This document shows, one piece after another, positions 5,896-7,488 of a DNA stretch of 7,488 nt. Source of the DNA: an uncultured Oscillibacter sp. (lineage in GTDB: Bacteria; Bacillota; Clostridia; Oscillospirales; Oscillospiraceae). Under the pieces are notes generated by a model. That model made no database searches. It saw only the letters and a program-made list of their open reading frames with translations, and had not been told where the DNA came from. Where the stretch lies: NCBI GenBank assembly GCA_946494635.1, contig CAMMCS010000093.1, positions 1 to 7,488 of the forward strand. Reading direction: 5' to 3'. A program made the translations under genes and the position numbers. The first letter of the stretch is position 1; each line of letters opens with the position of its first letter.

Positions 5896-6014
5896 AGAGT
5901 GGAGAGTAGAGAGTGAAGCGTGTAGATGTCGTGTCCGGCATTGCCGGACAGTTCAAATTCATTCGCCTCTGGCGAATCCCAACACTCCACTCTCAACTCT
6001 TCACTTTTCACTCT
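5896..6014. repeat. Palindromic repeat element (MITE- or REP-like) between nadD-yqeK and yhbY
   Basis: This 119-base segment is built symmetrically. Its outer arms are imperfect inverted repeats of AGAGTG/GAGAGT units (left about 5896-5917, right about 5982-6014). Inside are two perfect palindromes: TGTCCGGCATTGCCGGACA (5932-5950, 9-bp arms, one-base centre) and ATTCGCC-TCT-GGCGAAT (5961-5977, 7-bp arms). It codes for nothing recognisable. Such a mosaic is typical of non-autonomous mobile or REP-type intergenic repeats, and I expect other copies in the genome, but that cannot be seen from one window. In RNA both palindromes would fold into hairpins between yhbY and nadD-yqeK. The right arm runs into yhbY and holds its stop codon. 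Confidence 0.7.
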
Positions 6015-6330
6015 TCTTTTTCGTCTTCACCAGCTGAATCCGCTTTTCCTTCGGTTTGGAGTGGCTCTCCCGGTACAGCACGAACTTGGTGCCGATCACC
6101 TGCACCACTTCACTGCGGGTGGCCTTGGCCAGCTCCGCAGCCGCCGTGCGGGCGTCATAATCAAGGTTATTCTCCAGCACCCGGCCCTTGATGAGTTCCC
6201 GGGCCTCCAGCGCGTCGTCCGCCTGTTTGATGAGGTTTTCTCCAATGCCGTCCTTGCCGATCTGCAGGATCGTCTCGAGGCTGTTGGCCAGGCCCCGCAG
6301 CTGGGCCCGCTGTTTGCTTGTCAGTTCCAT
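6001..6330 (-). CDS. yhbY: YhbY-type CRM-domain RNA-binding protein
   Basis: YhbY (YqeI in B. subtilis) is a small CRM-domain protein that binds pre-50S particles and is thought to aid large-subunit assembly. The 109-residue product starts MELTSKQRAQLRGLA and shows the family GKDG loop (25-28), SEVVQVIG (73-80) and FVLYRES (83-89). Typical members are about 95-105 residues, so this one has a slightly long, Lys-rich end (KTKKKSEK). The last three residues and the TGA lie inside the palindromic element next door. The ATG at 6330 has only a weak AGGA (6335-6338) four bases away. It sits between rdgB and nadD-yqeK, the usual neighbourhood on the nadD side. Confidence 0.95.
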   Translation of the reverse strand: MELTSKQRAQLRGLANSLETILQIGKDGIGENLIKQADDALEARELIKGRVLENNLDYDARTAAAELAKATRSEVVQVIGTKFVLYRESHSKPKEKRIQLVKTKKKSEK

Positions 6331-6436
6331 ATTGTCCTGTTAAACTCCATTTCCTTGTCGTCTTTCCGGAAAGCACGCTCCGCAGACGGCAATGCCGGGG
6401 AAGGGAGAACCGCGTGTCCCCTCTTCCTTTCAGACG
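6331..6436 (-). other. 106-base rdgB-yhbY gap without a clear signal
   Basis: No gene, clear promoter or terminator is visible. Two small symmetrical motifs occur: CTTTCCGGAAAG (6362-6373, a perfect palindrome) and CGGCAATGCCGG (6387-6398), which matches the core of the 5932-5950 palindrome and could be a worn remnant of the same repeat family. Transcription from rdgB probably runs through into yhbY. Confidence 0.4.
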
Positions 6437-7027
6437 TTATTTTTTCAGATAAGTTGCAAGTTTTTCAGAAAATTCCCGCAGGGCACGGCCCCGGTGGGAG
6501 ATGGCGCTCTTTTCCTCTGCCGTCAGCTGGCCGAAGGTCTTGGCCTTCTCCGGCACCAGGAACACCGGATCGTAGCCAAATCCCTCCGTCCCCATGGGGG
6601 CGAAGGCGATGGCGCCGTCGCAGCGGCCCTCCGCCGTCAGCTGGTCGCCGTTGGGAAAGGCGCAGGCAATGGCGCAGGCAAAGTGGGCCGCCCGGGTGGT
6701 CTGGCCCCGCATGTTCTGCAGCAGGAGCATGTACCGCCCCCTGTCGTCCAGCCCCTCGCCGCCGTAGCGGGCGGAGTAGACACCAGGCCCGCCGTTCAGG
6801 GCATCCACGCACAGGCCGGAGTCGTCCGCGATGGCGGGCAGGCCGCTGGCAGCGCAGATGGCTTTCGCCTTCAGCATGGCGTTTTCGGCGAAGGTGGTGC
6901 CAGTCTCCTCCACATCCACGGTGACGCCCGCATCCGCAGGGCTCACCACCTCCACCCCCAGCCCGGAGAGGATCTCCCCCATTTCGCGCAGCTTGCCGGG
7001 ATTGTGCGTTGCCAACACAAATTTCAT
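6437..7027 (-). CDS. rdgB: XTP/dITP diphosphatase (RdgB/HAM1 family)
   Basis: This enzyme hydrolyses the non-standard purine nucleotides dITP, ITP and XTP to monophosphates and pyrophosphate, keeping deaminated bases out of DNA and RNA. The 196-residue length is normal. Family motifs are all present: THNPGK (7-12), TGTTFAENAMLKA (42-54), ADDSGLCVDALNG (67-79), GVYSARY (82-88), GFGYDPVF (149-156) and SHRGRAL (177-183). The ATG at 7027 overlaps the TGA of the upstream membrane-protein gene (ATGA, four bases), with AAGGAGG positioned inside that gene, so the two are translationally coupled. In many Firmicutes rdgB follows rph closely; here one small gene is placed between them. The assignment is secure. 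Confidence 0.97.
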   Translation of the reverse strand: MKFVLATHNPGKLREMGEILSGLGVEVVSPADAGVTVDVEETGTTFAENAMLKAKAICAASGLPAIADDSGLCVDALNGGPGVYSARYGGEGLDDRGRYMLLLQNMRGQTTRAAHFACAIACAFPNGDQLTAEGRCDGAIAFAPMGTEGFGYDPVFLVPEKAKTFGQLTAEEKSAISHRGRALREFSEKLATYLKK

Positions 7028-7311
7028 ATACGTTCCTCCTTTTCCGCCAGTTGATCCAGCCTCTTGTTCCGGAATGTCAGGCAGAGGTCCGTGGCCACCA
7101 TGGCGATGTCCAGCACATAGAATACCGCCACATAAGTAATGTTCCCGCTGATGAATTTCCCTGCCAGGCCGCAGAGGTAGCCCGTGATAATACAGACTTC
7201 AAACCAAATGCTCTTGCCTCTGGCCGTGCGGGAACGCACGGACTTCGCGATGTTGAAGGGCCAGGAAATTCCAAAACAGATCAGCATGATCATCTCAAAT
7301 ACCTGTGCCAC
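7024..7311 (-). CDS. Small three-helix PQ-loop-like membrane protein
   Basis: The 95-residue product has three predicted membrane helices (about 4-22, 36-53 and 57-79) and a charged cytoplasmic tail (RNKRLDQLAEKEERI). The first helix ends in SWPFNIAKSVRSRTARGKSIWF (16-37), which follows the PQ-loop pattern P-x(6)-R-x(5)-G-x-S but with WP in place of PQ. Three helices per chain is the SemiSWEET half-transporter layout, so it may form a dimeric carrier of a small solute; substrate and activity are unknown. Translation starts at a GTG (7311-7309) with a perfect AAAGGAGGG (7318-7326) at good distance, and ends overlapping the rdgB start by four bases. It begins 31 bases after the rph stop. Confidence 0.82.
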   Translation of the reverse strand: MAQVFEMIMLICFGISWPFNIAKSVRSRTARGKSIWFEVCIITGYLCGLAGKFISGNITYVAVFYVLDIAMVATDLCLTFRNKRLDQLAEKEERI

Positions 7312-7342
7312 GGGAATCCCTCCTTTATGTAATGATACAGCC

Positions 7343-7488
7343 TCAGCAGCCCAAGGCCTGCCGCTGGATCTCCAGCAGTGCCTGATTTCCCTTGGCGCAC
7401 AGGCGCACCAGCTCCTGCTGCTCCTGCGCCGTGAAGGCCCGGCCCTCGCCGGTGCCCTGGAGCTCGATGATCTCCCCCAGCTCGTTCA
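7343..7488 (-). CDS. rph: Ribonuclease PH, C-terminal end only
   Basis: Only the last 48 residues are in the window; the gene continues past the right edge. The fragment begins NELGEIIELQGTGEGRAFTA and ends LEIQRQALGC before the TGA at 7345-7343. The ELQGTGEGRAF stretch is the conserved end of RNase PH, which trims the 3' ends of tRNA precursors using phosphate, followed by the usual amphipathic helix around the LLEIQ motif. The neighbourhood with rdgB a few hundred bases downstream fits the rph-rdgB order common in bacteria. Confidence 0.92.
   Translation of the reverse strand, partial: NELGEIIELQGTGEGRAFTAQEQQELVRLCAKGNQALLEIQRQALGC

Overview
The window reads as ordinary chromosomal DNA from a high-GC, Gram-positive anaerobe of the class Clostridia, most likely an Oscillospiraceae-type gut bacterium (Flavonifractor/Lawsonibacter/Oscillibacter-like). 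That placement is an inference from base composition, strong AAGGAGG ribosome binding sites, the order yhbY-nadD-yqeK-LCP-rsfS, and protein style; no marker gene fixes the genus. Every gene I can support is on the minus strand, so transcription runs from high to low coordinates.

Right and centre (7488 down to 966): one long co-directional block, probably an operon or a set of overlapping transcripts. In transcription order it holds the 3' end of rph (RNase PH), a small PQ-loop-like membrane protein, rdgB (XTP/dITP pyrophosphatase, 4-base overlap with the preceding gene), yhbY (CRM-domain ribosome-associated RNA-binding protein), a fused nadD-yqeK gene (NAD synthesis adenylyltransferase plus HD-domain Ap4A hydrolase), two tandem LytR-CpsA-Psr (LCP) cell-wall ligase paralogs with DPGTG-repeat tails, and rsfS (ribosome silencing factor). 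It ends at a clear intrinsic terminator. The core yhbY-nadD-yqeK-rsfS matches the Bacillus subtilis yqeI-nadD-yqeK-yqeL (rsfS) order, with the LCP pair lying between yqeK and rsfS. The block joins RNA maturation, ribosome assembly and silencing, nucleotide-pool cleaning and NAD/Ap4A metabolism with envelope polymer attachment.

Left (965 down to 1): a separate small unit starts at a near-perfect sigma-A promoter (TTGACA, 17 bp, TATAAT). It encodes a 26-residue single-pass membrane peptide whose end overlaps the start of a four-helix, VanZ-like membrane protein. Further left is the 5' part of a gene for an XRE-type helix-turn-helix protein carrying an N-terminal membrane segment, cut by the window edge.

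The most notable structures outside plain coding are: a 147-bp exactly identical tract between the two otherwise diverged LCP genes (suggesting gene conversion); an identical C-terminal peptide on both LCP proteins after their divergent repeat tails; a palindromic repeat element between yhbY and nadD whose edge supplies the last codons and stop of yhbY; and the peptide/VanZ-like overlap. I found no RNA genes, CRISPR array, transposase, or evidence of a new defence or biosynthetic system.
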